Of a DNA stretch of 64,000 nt, positions 59,501-64,000 are shown in pieces. Numbering within the stretch: position 1 is the first letter of the stretch; every line of letters starts with the position of its first letter. A model generated the notes under the pieces. The model did not search any database. It was not told the DNA's origin and saw only the letters and a list, made by a program, of their open reading frames with translations. Source of the DNA: Mytilus galloprovincialis (taxonomy: Eukaryota > Mollusca > Bivalvia > Mytilida > Mytilidae); NCBI RefSeq assembly GCF_965363235.1, contig NC_134851.1:27706847-27770846 (forward strand). The letters are read 5' to 3'. The position numbers were made by a program, and so were the translations under genes.

Positions 59501-60002
59501 AAGCTCCAGCTCTTCTATTAGTACTTTTCAATGCATAGATGGCAATAATTGTTCCGAATGTAAACATGACCTTGAGAAAATATACAAAACACATTTCCTT
59601 TGGTCGTGGATTCTGGAGTTGCCATATAACAGAGGTTGTGTCACCAACTTCAAAATTTTCCCAGTGTTTTAAAGACACTAAAATGACACTTATCAGAAAG
59701 AGGCCGATCATTAAACCGTCATTTAAGTATATTGCTAGCAATGTTATTCCGGCTATTTGAAGTATGATCCCGAAAATGCCGCTTGTGTCGCGTATAACTT
59801 TCCATTCTCTTTCTTCGTCATTTTTTGGGGGGTTTTTTGCGTCTTTATACACATGATATATGCTGCTTCCAGAATTAATAAATGGTGTTAAAAAAGATGT
59901 TGCCATGTAAACAACGGAAGCTAAAATCGGATCACACAACGGTAGAACAATGAAAACTAAAATACAAAGTCCAACTGTATGCAAAAATTCTGTTAATATC
60001 AT
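23452..60002 (-). CDS. Chitin synthase gene (GT2 family), 12 exons found, both ends incomplete
   Basis: This membrane glycosyltransferase polymerises UDP-GlcNAc into chitin, which in bivalves serves shell matrix and gut or other cuticle-like linings. I joined twelve exons on the minus strand. Every junction has GT/AG borders and matching phase, giving 2722 coding bases (about 907 residues). The order is: eight or so membrane segments (residues 1-310), CATMWHE (~361), AHIFFDDAF (~398), SPYGARLEW (~445), LDGDVKF (~508), CGRIHPIGTGP, GCVLCSPGCFS, EDRW (~612), QRRRW (~640), a five-helix cluster, SWGTRD (~835), then a Cys/coiled-coil segment (CMLCPTN...). These are the expected animal chitin synthase motifs in order, with no frame break. 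The ATG at 60002 follows a splice acceptor directly, so upstream exons (and the usual longer amino end) probably lie beyond. The final membrane segments after the coiled coil were not located. Roughly 93% of the gene span is intron, full of transposable elements. Identity is sure; the ends are not. Confidence 0.93.
23690..23795 (+). repeat. Fragment of the 27.48-28.56 kb repeat family
   Basis: ctaaggattttttaatcac...ggcatggaatacctta...atttggcacaaatttttgg...tcaatgcacttca corresponds to the spacer part of the repeat at 27.8-28.25 kb (ccaggcatatattatctcag..tatttggcacaac). Confidence 0.6.
24251..24571 (+). CDS. Unrecognised exon-like ORF
   Basis: An open frame of about 106 codons, starting at TTG rather than ATG, with protein-like composition (PIKEIHIAELSQGYLLVHLS, YMKTQAPARFLLTYALYN) and a stop at 24569-24571. 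It lies in the chitin synthase intron between exons 11 and 12, on the opposite strand. A weak acceptor (tttgcaaaag) precedes it. I recognise no family. It may be a fossil fragment of a mobile-element or retroposed gene. Confidence 0.3.
   Translation: MQKFIHVINQNSKPLNTSKIVTIKNPIKEIHIAELSQGYLLVHLSRNIILTFNMSNVEKHMTFYMKIFPYMKTQAPARFLLTYALYNTRGLMNHLTLANSILKMTE
24776..25710 (-). pseudogene. Relic of an 'AFTGCD' multi-copy invertebrate gene
   Basis: The minus strand holds INAFTGCDITTSVFG near 24870-24920, and farther upstream pieces reading TVNKQALFNYFGG and NFIKSAERSRRP. A motif of this kind (HAFTGCDTTS) marks uncharacterised, highly multiplied proteins of cnidarians, fish and molluscs that I associate with mobile elements; this is recollection, not a search. 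Several frames are involved, so the copy is broken. It sits in an intron and is not part of the host gene. Confidence 0.5.
25735..26350 (+). repeat. Dispersed bivalve repeat
   Basis: Runs from tgtatctgggcgtcacacg through ggttcaacccaccattc and ccctgtaccaagtcagg to tatactactgttgccttt. I recognise the whole stretch as an abundant mussel repeat. A diverged fragment (acaaaaccagattcaacc ... atgtaccatgtcatg) lies at 51771-51850. Confidence 0.65.
26890..27040 (-). CDS. Unrecognised exon-like ORF with a membrane segment
   Basis: The open frame continues upstream to 27202, but a good acceptor (ttcatttatctcag) would start the exon at about 27078. It reads ALFQPFNPDTSPTAHMTELF, then THTQP-type text, DTYKQWGCAVLLTFIYWGIY and a basic end KRSL, then a stop. 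One hydrophobic helix sits near the end. It is on the chitin synthase strand within its exon 11-12 intron, but its phase does not fit between those exons. It may be a fragment of another gene. No family recognised. Confidence 0.3.
27482..28560 (+). repeat. Tandem cluster of the 'gatgagtcttatgtagac' bivalve repeat
   Basis: Two to three units with a ~445-475 bp spacing. The module tcactgatgagtcttatgta...cctggtacctttgataact recurs near 27945, 28295 and 28380, and the module ccccgagggtatcacaagc...catgaatatcaattatatgg near 27588, 28063 and 28508. They are joined by a ccaggcata...tttggcacaac spacer. Non-coding. Confidence 0.8.
29339..29547 (-). CDS. Chitin synthase exon 11: SWGTRD motif
   Basis: 209 bp encoding EFLCLFPGIIYFFAIPS, a hydrophobic segment, then NLHDVSWGTRD and a charged linker to VGQFC. 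SWGTRD is the conserved family motif SWGTRE with a conservative change. The acceptor is acatttgtag. I place the donor at GTAGGT (29338-29333) because phase 2 then fits exon 12 and restores the family's Cys-rich segment. If that donor is not used, the frame meets a TAG at 29337-29335, which would end the protein right there. Confidence 0.85.
29942..30106 (-). CDS. Chitin synthase exon 10: membrane helices
   Basis: 165 bp, exactly 55 codons, phase 0 on both sides. LQFAAILSCIYGIIMMIALV and TTIFIIFVVGVFVISAILHP are two transmembrane segments that end in the family motif ILHP. The acceptor is attatgtttcag and the donor GTATGA. Confidence 0.9.
30494..33476. mobile_element. ~3-kb TTAA-flanked DNA element in chitin synthase intron 10
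   Basis: Perfect 18-bp inverted ends GGCGAAGTGTACGTAATT (30498-30515) and the reverse complement (33455-33472) lie directly inside TTAA on both sides (30494-30497, 33473-33476). A TTAA target is typical of piggyBac-type transposons, although the end sequence does not begin with the usual CCC. The interior has no recognisable transposase. It carries exon-like minus-strand ORFs (30989-31237, 31299-31565; for example VIQRLLAGLGCDKKKIMQCI), a 'cccgaaatcccg' repeat and a C-run. Probably non-autonomous. Confidence 0.65.
32225..32400. repeat. 'cccgaaatcccg' repeat and poly-C run
   Basis: Variants of aaatcccg recur about six times from 32240 to 32335, followed by a run of about 20 C at 32379-32398. 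The proline-rich ORF across it is an artefact. Confidence 0.75.
33480..35680. other. Intron 10 remainder: nothing recognised
   Basis: AT-rich intronic sequence of the chitin synthase. The short ORFs on both strands lack splice borders or family resemblance. Confidence 0.5.
35687..36084 (-). CDS. Chitin synthase exon 9: EDRW and QRRRW motifs plus membrane helices
   Basis: 398 bp. GEDRWLCTLLL and FYNQRRRWTPSTMANI carry the catalytic base (EDR) and the processivity motif QRRRW. They are followed by three hydrophobic segments that start the five-helix cluster forming the chitin channel. The acceptor is attttgcaag and the donor GTTTGT after TQRQ; phase 1 in, phase 0 out. Confidence 0.94.
36351..36545 (-). 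CDS. Chitin synthase exon 8
   Basis: 195 bp encoding GPMVWYQQFEYAISHWLQKA, TEHVTGCVLCSPGCFSLFRG and a tail ending in LQYDQ. This is one of the most conserved blocks of animal chitin synthases. Acceptor ttacaaag, donor GTAACC; phase 1 on both sides. Confidence 0.93.
36740..37075 (+). mobile_element. Fragments of the Penelope-like element 3' end
   Basis: gagcaacacgacggtgac...gatttgcttaccctttt and a reverse-oriented piece ctgctccacatgtggcac at 37027-37060 match the 3' untranslated part of the fossil at 18.40-18.63 kb. Short, degraded, non-coding. Confidence 0.55.
37911..38106 (-). CDS. Chitin synthase exon 7: DGD catalytic motif
   Basis: 196 bp encoding VMYMRYILEHKHKQ..., AENIYILALDGDVKFEPEA and KIGAACGRIHPIGT. 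LDGDVKF corresponds to the family's TLDGDIDF, the aspartate motif that binds UDP-GlcNAc and metal. The acceptor is tttgtttttgcag and the donor GTATGG; phase 0 in, phase 1 out. Confidence 0.92.
38490..38532. repeat. Short palindrome around GATCACCCC
   Basis: aggggtgatctgagccggatcacccct is followed by a second gatcacccc. This is a hairpin-forming fragment. The same GATCACCC core lies in the inverted-repeat element at 39815-39922. Confidence 0.55.
38560..38745 (-). repeat. tRNA-derived SINE
   Basis: On the minus strand, cctggtgtagtggtatgtg (A-box-like) and ggtcttgagttcgaatccc (B box) lie ~40 bp apart as in a tRNA. The acceptor arms do not pair, and the sequence continues into an unrelated body, so this is a SINE head and not a tRNA gene. 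Confidence 0.55.
39018..39707 (+). repeat. Dispersed repeat family X, copy 1 (with nested MITE)
   Basis: Runs from tactaaaattacgaggtcc to cctgcgatatcacgggtg. It matches the reverse complement of 57678-58330 over most of its length (cgttccgcatctgacaggcg, tcaccactg-type joints, ggtcgacgggtttaaacaga). A 148-bp element at 39465-39612 interrupts it; the other copy is uninterrupted there. Confidence 0.8.
39465..39612. mobile_element. MITE with GGCGGATCCAG / CTGGATCCGCC ends
   Basis: Inverted ends GGCGGATCCAG and CTGGATCCGCC flank G-run/C-run arms that are largely self-complementary (aaaaaggggggtcccaaccc against gggggttccaacccc). Relatives lie in 19.93-20.17, 21.53-21.77, 22.27-22.51 and 62.19-62.34 kb. 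Non-coding. Confidence 0.7.
39815..39922. mobile_element. Short inverted-repeat element (MITE-like)
   Basis: Arms aatagttatcccattcgga + cttggtgtgtcagtgt and the complementary acactgacacaccg + cctcgtggaataactatt, with inner CGATCACCC/GGGTGATC. About 45-bp arms with mismatches; no ORF. Confidence 0.7.
40205..40445 (+). repeat. Diverged fragment of the satellite-embedded dispersed repeat family
   Basis: aagactaacagaggctagag + gttcctgatttggaacaggc and ttgcggcggcgttacac correspond to aaggccagaggctcctgac and ttgcggcggggttaaac in the blocks at 1.25-5 kb. This shows the family exists outside the satellite. Confidence 0.6.
40589..40739 (-). CDS. Chitin synthase exon 6
   Basis: 151 bp encoding PQHSTVDKAVGFEKQ, then SPYGARLEWRLPKGNTLFVH and LKNKNKVKNKKRWSQ. 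It matches the family segment TPYGGRLVW...LPGKT...H.K.K.KIRHKKRWSQ. The acceptor is tttattacag and the donor GTAAAG. Phase 2 in, phase 0 out. The coding frame here is not the longest open frame locally; homology and phase decide it. Confidence 0.88.
41256..41312 (+). repeat. Possible tRNA-like SINE head
   Basis: cttgcagtggtagaacct and acttattcgagcccggcc are spaced like polymerase III A and B boxes. No cloverleaf closes. Weak. Confidence 0.3.
41420..41815 (+). repeat. Dispersed bivalve repeat (family of 15209-15430)
   Basis: ttataccactgttccaggtt, tgtgcctgtcccaagtcagg, ggtcgtacggtgacctatag, gatagttgtctcattggc. Very common in mussel sequence as far as I know; non-coding. A 30-bp scrap of the same family lies at 45412-45436. 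Confidence 0.8.
42150..43400. other. Intron 5 remainder: nothing recognised
   Basis: AT-rich intron sequence between chitin synthase exons 5 and 6. No structured repeat or splice-bounded ORF was seen. Confidence 0.5.
43409..43505 (-). CDS. Chitin synthase exon 5: AHIFFDDAF motif
   Basis: 97 bp. With the G left by exon 4 it reads A-HIFFDDAF and continues IENDDGRKNNYVETFIKMVE. The conserved acidic motif belongs to the nucleotide-sugar binding part of the GT2 fold. The acceptor is atatattttag and the donor GTAGGT; phase 1 in, phase 2 out. The intron upstream of it (to exon 4) carries a retroelement fossil and the 3.26-kb DNA element. Confidence 0.88.
46344..46427. mobile_element. 84-bp hairpin element with 9-bp flanking duplication
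   Basis: Arms TAGCTGCGGAACCGTAGCTC and the complement ending CCGCAGCTA, with a ~20-bp loop. Flanks are gataatgga (46335-46343) and gataatgaa (46428-46436), a 9-bp duplication with one mismatch. Nine base pairs is typical for Mutator-like elements. Confidence 0.7.
46756..46859. mobile_element. 104-bp perfect palindrome with 8-bp flanking duplication
   Basis: 46756-46807 and 46808-46859 are exact reverse complements, with ends CACAGGCACTTG/CAAGTGCCTGTG and centre tttacgtaaa. The flanks TAAACACT (46748-46755) and TAAACACT (46860-46867) are identical. An 8-bp duplication and CA...TG ends suggest a miniature hAT-type element. No loop at all. Confidence 0.85.
48781..48993. mobile_element. TTAA-flanked MITE
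   Basis: Inverted ends TTAAGG(GG)GTAGACCTTGGTT and AACCTAGGTCTACCTTAA, with further complementarity (agataactctttaaa / ttttaagagttattc). TTAA at both borders suggests piggyBac-type mobilisation. I recognise it as a common mussel repeat. The minus-strand ORF across it is fortuitous. Confidence 0.75.
49290..49545 (+). repeat. tRNA-derived SINE
   Basis: Head with ggtggtctagtggtctta (A box) and aaggttgtgagtacgaacc (B-box region), then a body cctatcgaaggcaggtgtgg ... ccaccaatacaaactggcc ... and a short A/T-rich end near attaaatctaatc. This is the architecture of molluscan SINEs. Subfamily not assigned. Confidence 0.75.
49603..49661 (-). CDS. Chitin synthase exon 4 (short)
   Basis: 59 bp between acceptor tttttatttcag and donor GTAATC. 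It encodes LDKQQRENKTNEDEKFDLE, matching the variable stretch before EAHIFFDDAF in the family. Phase 2 in and phase 1 out fit both neighbours. The exon is too short to find by ORF length and is supported by splice sites, phase and position. Confidence 0.8.
49930..50900. other. Intronic stretch, probable diverged repeat, no gene
   Basis: Contains a 127-codon plus-strand ORF (50048-50431) with low-complexity composition and no splice borders. I judge it chance within repeat-derived sequence. Confidence 0.4.
50917..51068. mobile_element. Palindromic MITE, ~70-bp arms
   Basis: ataaagattaatacatggcc + ttttcc...cctgggtat and the complementary ataccc-agg...ggaaaaggccatgtattaat + cgctttat, with inner catatcagc/gctgatatg. 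Further cousins of its text (gatatgggctatcagcccgg) lie near 51493-51512. Confidence 0.75.
52389..52474 (-). CDS. Chitin synthase exon 3: CATMWHE motif
   Basis: 86 bp encoding (K)SNILCVCCATMWHEDERE then MKQLLESLL. CATMWHE is a hallmark at the start of the animal chitin synthase catalytic domain. Two acceptors three bases apart (exon start 52474 or 52471) are both in frame and differ by one lysine. The donor is GTAAAT; the exon ends in phase 2. Confidence 0.85.
52490..57450. other. Intron 2: mostly featureless AT-rich DNA
   Basis: Contains T-runs at 52531-52560 and 54591-54606, a modest hairpin at 53795-53835 (gaaacaggtgta..agctcgc / gctcgcatacaccttgtttc), and scattered short ORFs without family resemblance. 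No further chitin synthase exon is needed here by phase. Confidence 0.5.
57457..57577 (-). CDS. Chitin synthase exon 2
   Basis: 121 bp between acceptor tttgtttttgcag and donor GTATGT. It encodes VFVGPFYCGIFCELSLLKN followed by a basic loop (RRRNEKYVDKNGK). It completes the split glycine codon of exon 1 and ends in phase 0. This is the last amino-half membrane segment and the cytosolic linker to the catalytic domain. Confidence 0.85.
57678..58330 (-). repeat. Dispersed repeat family X, copy 2
   Basis: Reverse complement of 39018-39707 without the nested MITE. Starts cacccgtgatatcgcgggtc; contains ttgaacccgtcgacctgg and gcgcctgtcaaatgcggaac. It lies in chitin synthase intron 1. Confidence 0.8.
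59077..60002 (-). CDS. Chitin synthase exon 1 (first found): amino-terminal membrane region
   Basis: 926 bp encode 308 codons plus two bases. Hydrophobic segments lie near residues 8-42, 74-112, 135-158, 195-245 and 275-297, which matches the polytopic amino half of animal chitin synthases; the KHWENF motif follows the fourth segment. The exon opens with ATG immediately after a clean acceptor (tttattca..ttttcag), so this may be an internal exon or the first coding exon behind a 5' UTR intron. The donor is GTAAGG at 59076-59071, leaving phase 2. Decayed copies of this exon lie just upstream at 60.06-60.42 and 61.05-61.41 kb. Confidence 0.9.
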
Positions 60003-60045
60003 CTGAAAATATATGAATAAAATATTGTGATTTTCTTATTTAAGA

Positions 60046-61029
60046 GGAGTTGTATTTATAACTGTGCAAGCAAGTTTTGATAATGCGTAAGTTACATAGT
60101 ATTTTATGCGCAGACAAAATAAACGGAATATTAAATGTGCAAATTTTGTTACTGTGAATTGTATTTCATCCAAAAATAGCTTATGCGGTAGACTGTCAAA
60201 GGTCGAATTACGACTTTACCCCAGCTTTTCAATCAGTACTTTGTATTGCATAGATGGTAATAACGGTTCGAAACGTACAAAGGACCTTGAAAATAAATAC
60301 ATGTACTACATACGCCTCCTTTTGTCGAGGATTCCGGTGTGAAGATATATGTTGCCATGTAAACAACAGACTCTAATATCGGATCAAATAACGATAGAAC
60401 AAGGAATGTTTTGTAATTCATAACAAATTATTATTAAATATAACAGAAGTATGAAAATTCAACATTTCTTATAAAAGTAAGTAGTTAGTAAATAATCAAT
60501 AAACTTTGATTGAAAAGATCATTTAAAGTTTAACCATACATTGGCACATGCTCGTCAACTCTACAATCAGTTTCTCGTAATAAAACACATTTACATATTA
60601 TGCTCTATTACATTTTATTCTATTTACAGCCCGTTAAAGAGTTGCAACGGAAGAAACGGGTTGTTCCTCTTGACAAAGAGGTCCAAGGTAAGATCTATGT
60701 TCAGTTAGTACATATTTTCGAGTCAAATTAAGGGGGCTCGCGGGTCTAAATCAATTTTTATTTTCATATTATAGGATTTCTCTATATTTTTTTCATAAAT
60801 GAACTTTTTCATAACTTAAAAGAAAAATGAAATAAAAAAATGGTGTCACCGTTTTTAAGATCACAATTTGCCTCCGAAAGAAGCATACACGATAAAAACA
60901 TTTTAAAAGTCATCTGGGGCCAGACCGAATCGATTTTTGTGGTTGATTTTTGTACCATATTACAAAGTAATAACTAATAGTGTAATAAATAACATGTGAA
61001 ATGAAATTGTTTGCCGAACTTTTTGTACC
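60046..61029 (-). pseudogene. Decayed partial copy of chitin synthase exon 1, tandem unit 1
   Basis: The minus strand of 60061-60421 aligns by eye with exon 1 of the adjacent gene. It keeps the start region (FDPILESVVYMAT against CDPILASVVYMAT), skips roughly 95 residues, and resumes near the PRPKEMCFVYF region through the segment ending in KLAC. The reading frame is lost, so this is a relic. The rest of the unit (60422-61029) is intron-like or non-coding sequence. The whole unit is repeated next door with a 984-bp period. Confidence 0.8.
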
Positions 61030-62016
61030 CGAGTTGTATTTATAACTGTGCAAGCAAGTTTTGATAATGCGTAAGTTACATAGTATTTTATGCGCAGACA
61101 AAATAAACGGAATATTAAATGTGCAAATTTTGTTACTGTGAATTGTATTTCATCCAAAAATAGCTTATGCGGTAGACTGTCAAATGTCGAATTACGACTT
61201 TACCCCAGCTTTTCAATCAGTACTTTGTATTGCATAGATGGTAATAACGGTTCGAAACGTACAAAGGACCTTGAAAATAAATACATGTACTACATACGCC
61301 TCCTTTTGTCGAGGATTCCGGTGTGAAGATATATGTTGCCATGTAAACAACAGACTCTAATATCGGATCAAATAACGATAGAACAAGGAATGTTTTGTAA
61401 TTCATAACAAATTATTATTAAATATAACAGAAGTATGAAAATTCAACATTTCTTATAAAAGTAAGTAGTTAGTAAATAATCAATAAACTTTGATTGAAAA
61501 GATCATTAAAAGTTTAACCATACATTGGCACATGCTCGTCAACTCTACAATCAGTTTCTCGTAATAAAACACATTTACATATTATGCTCTATTACATTTT
61601 ATTCTATTTACAGCCCGTTAAAGAGTTGCAACGGAAGAAACGGGTTGTTCCTCTTGACAAAGATGTCCAAGGTAAGATCTATGTTCAGTTAGTACATATT
61701 TTCGAGTCAAATTAAGGGGGCTCGCGGGTCTAAATCAATTTTTATTTCCATATTATAGGATTTCTCTATATTTTTTTCATAAATGAACTTTTTCATAACT
61801 TAAAAGAAAAATGAAATAAAAAAATGGTGTCACCGTTTTTAAGATCACGATTTGCCTCCGAAAGAAGCATACACGATAAAAACATTTTAAAAGTCATCTG
61901 GGGCCAGACCGAATCGATATTTGTGGTTGATTTTTGTACCATATTACAAAGTAATAACTAATAGTGTAATAAATAACATGTGAAATGAAATTGTTTGCCG
62001 AACTTTTTGTACCCGC
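61030..62016 (-). pseudogene. Decayed partial copy of chitin synthase exon 1, tandem unit 2
   Basis: Near-identical to 60046-61029, with only scattered substitutions (for example caaaggtcg against caaatgtcg). It carries the same internally deleted exon-1 relic at 61045-61405. Because both units share the deletion and the decay, the exon died first and the 984-bp segment was duplicated later. The units join at a gtaccc/gagttg boundary near 61030. Confidence 0.8.
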
Positions 62017-62190
62017 GAGCCTCCTTAAGCACGGCGCACATTGTTTTGCCTATCAATATGGTTCCCGTATAGAGATCAAAAAAGCTCAGCCGGCAAAAGT
62101 ATTCTTTATAAAAACATTTTTAGTATTCGGATTCATTTAATATTCAAAATTGTTGATACCCAAAATATTTCGTTTGGAGCAGTTGCCATA

Positions 62191-62342
62191 AGCAGAGGCG
62201 AATGTGGATGGGGCAGGGGACCCGCCTCCCCCTTTCTGAGAAAAATTTGGTTGATCATATCACTGAAGCGTGACCTGAGCGGGCCTCCTCTTAGGCAGTC
62301 AGTGGGCTCCCACTTATCAAAATTTCTGGATTCGCCACTGCT
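62191..62342. mobile_element. MITE related to the GGCGGATCC group
   Basis: Ends agcagaggcga and tcgccactgct are complementary in the core. The inside has gggacccgcctccccct and gcgggcctcct, and the tail atttctggattcgccac matches the tails of the elements at 20.1 and 21.7 kb (atttctagatccgcc). Confidence 0.65.
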
Positions 62343-62699
62343 AAGATAACATTTGTATTGTTTCTGTCAAAGCTTAGAGAATTAAGTTAACTGCTTGAAA
62401 CAGGATACAAATAATTAGTACGGTGACCGAGTATAGAAAATACCGCCTTTTTAAGCAGTTTCAATGTCATTCGGACTATATGGCTATAAATCACAGTATT
62501 GATAGTTCAAATGTAAATCTTAACATTTTGACTTGTCGTCAAAAAATCGCACGGTTCAATTTTTGTAAAATGGGCTTTGAAATACGTTAGTTTACTTGAA
62601 ATACGGCAGCTTTGTGAAAAATTGTGCACATTCTGCTACAAGCATGAAATTTGGCATAGACCTTCCTCAACTATAACTCCTGATTTCAGATAGGAAGGC

Positions 62700-64000
62700 A
62701 TTTGATAAAAATGTCTCACTTCCGGTAAAATTCAAAATGGCGGACATCATACTTGAATCAGCCCAATATCGAAGGCTAGTATGTAAATAGGTGTTATTAT
62801 CATGCTACTATCATAATATTTAGTAAAAACCTTTTTTTTTACTACTTTTGGATATATCATATTGATCTGATGTCTTTAACAACCCTACTTCCGGTAAAAT
62901 CCAACATGGCGGACATTGTACTGAAATAAGCTTATGTTTTATGGAGGGTAATTGAAGTGTGTTTTAACTTATTGCTACTAACCTTACATTGTGCAGGAAC
63001 CTTTCTTTAAACCCCTAACTTCCGGTAATAACCAAAAATGGCGGACATAGAAATATCAATTTATTATTTAAATATTCAACTTTTTCATCATGTGAAGAAA
63101 ATGTTGTTTTTTGTGTTGGTCATTAAACTTATTGCTTTAAGTTATCCCCAAAACCAATAAATCTGTTCTGTTGTAAATGTTTAAATACAAAGATGACACT
63201 TCCGGTAAAAAAATATGGCGTAAATTTCAAAAGTCAGTCCTTAATCCATATCTTCGATGTAGAGTTTTGGATAGATTGATTAAAACAAAATAAATCACTG
63301 AATTACTAAAACATTTTGAAAATTACTTCTATTTGGCAAAAAATACATATTTATTCACGGTCACCACCACATGCACACAAGGAAGTGCACGGGGGACCCG
63401 ATTTTCCCCATAAACAACGACCGCGGCATCTTTTCTTACATCCATAATGTACAAACTTCTAACAAAATGATGAGGCCTCAGAAAAAGTTTTTTAAAAGGG
63501 ATCTTCTGTCCCTTCGGCAACCATTAGCGCCTGGACTGGGTAACATAAAAGCCAATCCCAGCTCGTCCCCCTAAACATCCGCCTGAGTTTATTGCACGTT
63601 TTACATGCTGGAAAAGACTAGACCAAGTTAAGGGAACATCCTCAATTAGCCTTCCCCTTTGTGCAAATAGTTATTTTCTTGCTTCGTTAACCATGTTAGC
63701 CCCACCTAATTAGTTTGTGCGATCTTGCAGTAAAACCCCGGTGATTTAGGCTGATCAATCATCATTCTTTATGTTAAAGTCACATCTTCAAATGCCATCA
63801 ATGTCTCCCACGCAGTCTTTTTTTCCTTTAACATAAGCTTATTTCAGTACAAAGTCCGCCATGTTGGATTTTACCTGGAAGTAGGGTTTTTTAAGACATC
63901 TAATCTATATAATATATCCAAAAGTAGTAAAAAACAAAGGTTTGTACTAAATATTATGATAATAGCATGATAAAAACACCTATTCACATACTTGCCTTCG
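62700..64000. mobile_element. Inverted-repeat element with ACTTCCGG + ATGGCGGAC modules, continues past window end
   Basis: 62770-62938 is the reverse complement of about 63832-64000 (cgaaggctagtatgtaaata at one end, cttgccttcg at the other), with a ~0.9-kb spacer. The module cacttccggtaaaa + ttc(a)aaatggcggacat recurs at 62718, 62887, 63018 and, shortened, 63198, and in reverse at about 63862. A fold-back-type DNA element is likely. The minus-strand ORF at 63329-63520 within the spacer is unrecognised. Confidence 0.65.

Noticed and set aside
1-64000. Search for LTR retroelements, Polintons, CRISPR arrays and bacterial-type operons
   Set aside because: No long terminal repeats with primer-binding or polypurine signals, no integrase, capsid or polymerase-B type ORFs, and no spaced short direct repeats of CRISPR type were seen.

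Overview
This 64-kb window looks like AT-rich genomic DNA of a bivalve mollusc, most likely a mussel (Mytilus-type). The grounds are a split animal-type chitin synthase with large introns, and several dispersed repeats that I recognise from mussel sequence: the 'gatgagtcttatgtagac' family, the 'gaccatagagcagacaac' family and pearl-like elements with ~160-bp cores. There is no operon structure. I see no rRNA, no intact tRNA and no CRISPR array.

Layout. (1) 1-12.29 kb is a complex satellite built from ~390-bp dimers of two related ~180-215-bp halves. These form higher-order units: three near-identical 1321-bp repeats at about 5.85-9.77 kb, and longer units at 1-5 kb that each carry a ~0.5-kb block of an unrelated dispersed repeat. 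(2) 12.5-23.3 kb is a repeat graveyard. It holds two pearl-like (Helitron-related) elements with tandem cores, a 5'-truncated Penelope-like reverse-transcriptase fossil with flanking duplications, and a ~740-bp tandem duplication interrupted by one pearl-like element. (3) 23.45-60.0 kb, minus strand, is one chitin synthase gene reconstructed here as 12 phase-compatible exons (2722 coding bases, about 907 residues). It has the membrane-rich amino half, the catalytic motifs (CATMWHE, AHIFFDDAF, LDGDVKF, EDRW, QRRRW), the five-helix cluster, SWGTRD and part of the coiled-coil exon. The first exon found begins directly after a splice acceptor, so upstream exon(s) probably exist. The exon(s) for the last membrane segments were not found. 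(4) 60.0-62.0 kb holds two tandem copies (984-bp period) of a decayed, internally deleted copy of the first chitin synthase exon. (5) 62.4-64 kb is an inverted-repeat element with repeated ACTTCCGG + ATGGCGGAC modules that runs off the window.

The introns are packed with elements. There is a ~3-kb TTAA-flanked element (30.5-33.5 kb). A 3.26-kb element with TCAACGTTGA arrays (44.57-47.83 kb) was inserted into a second retroelement fossil and itself hosts two tiny hairpin elements: a perfect 104-bp palindrome with an 8-bp target duplication, and an 84-bp hairpin with a 9-bp duplication. Several MITEs, tRNA-derived SINEs and paired dispersed repeats are also present. The only host gene I support with confidence is the chitin synthase. 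A few other exon-like ORFs are listed as unrecognised.
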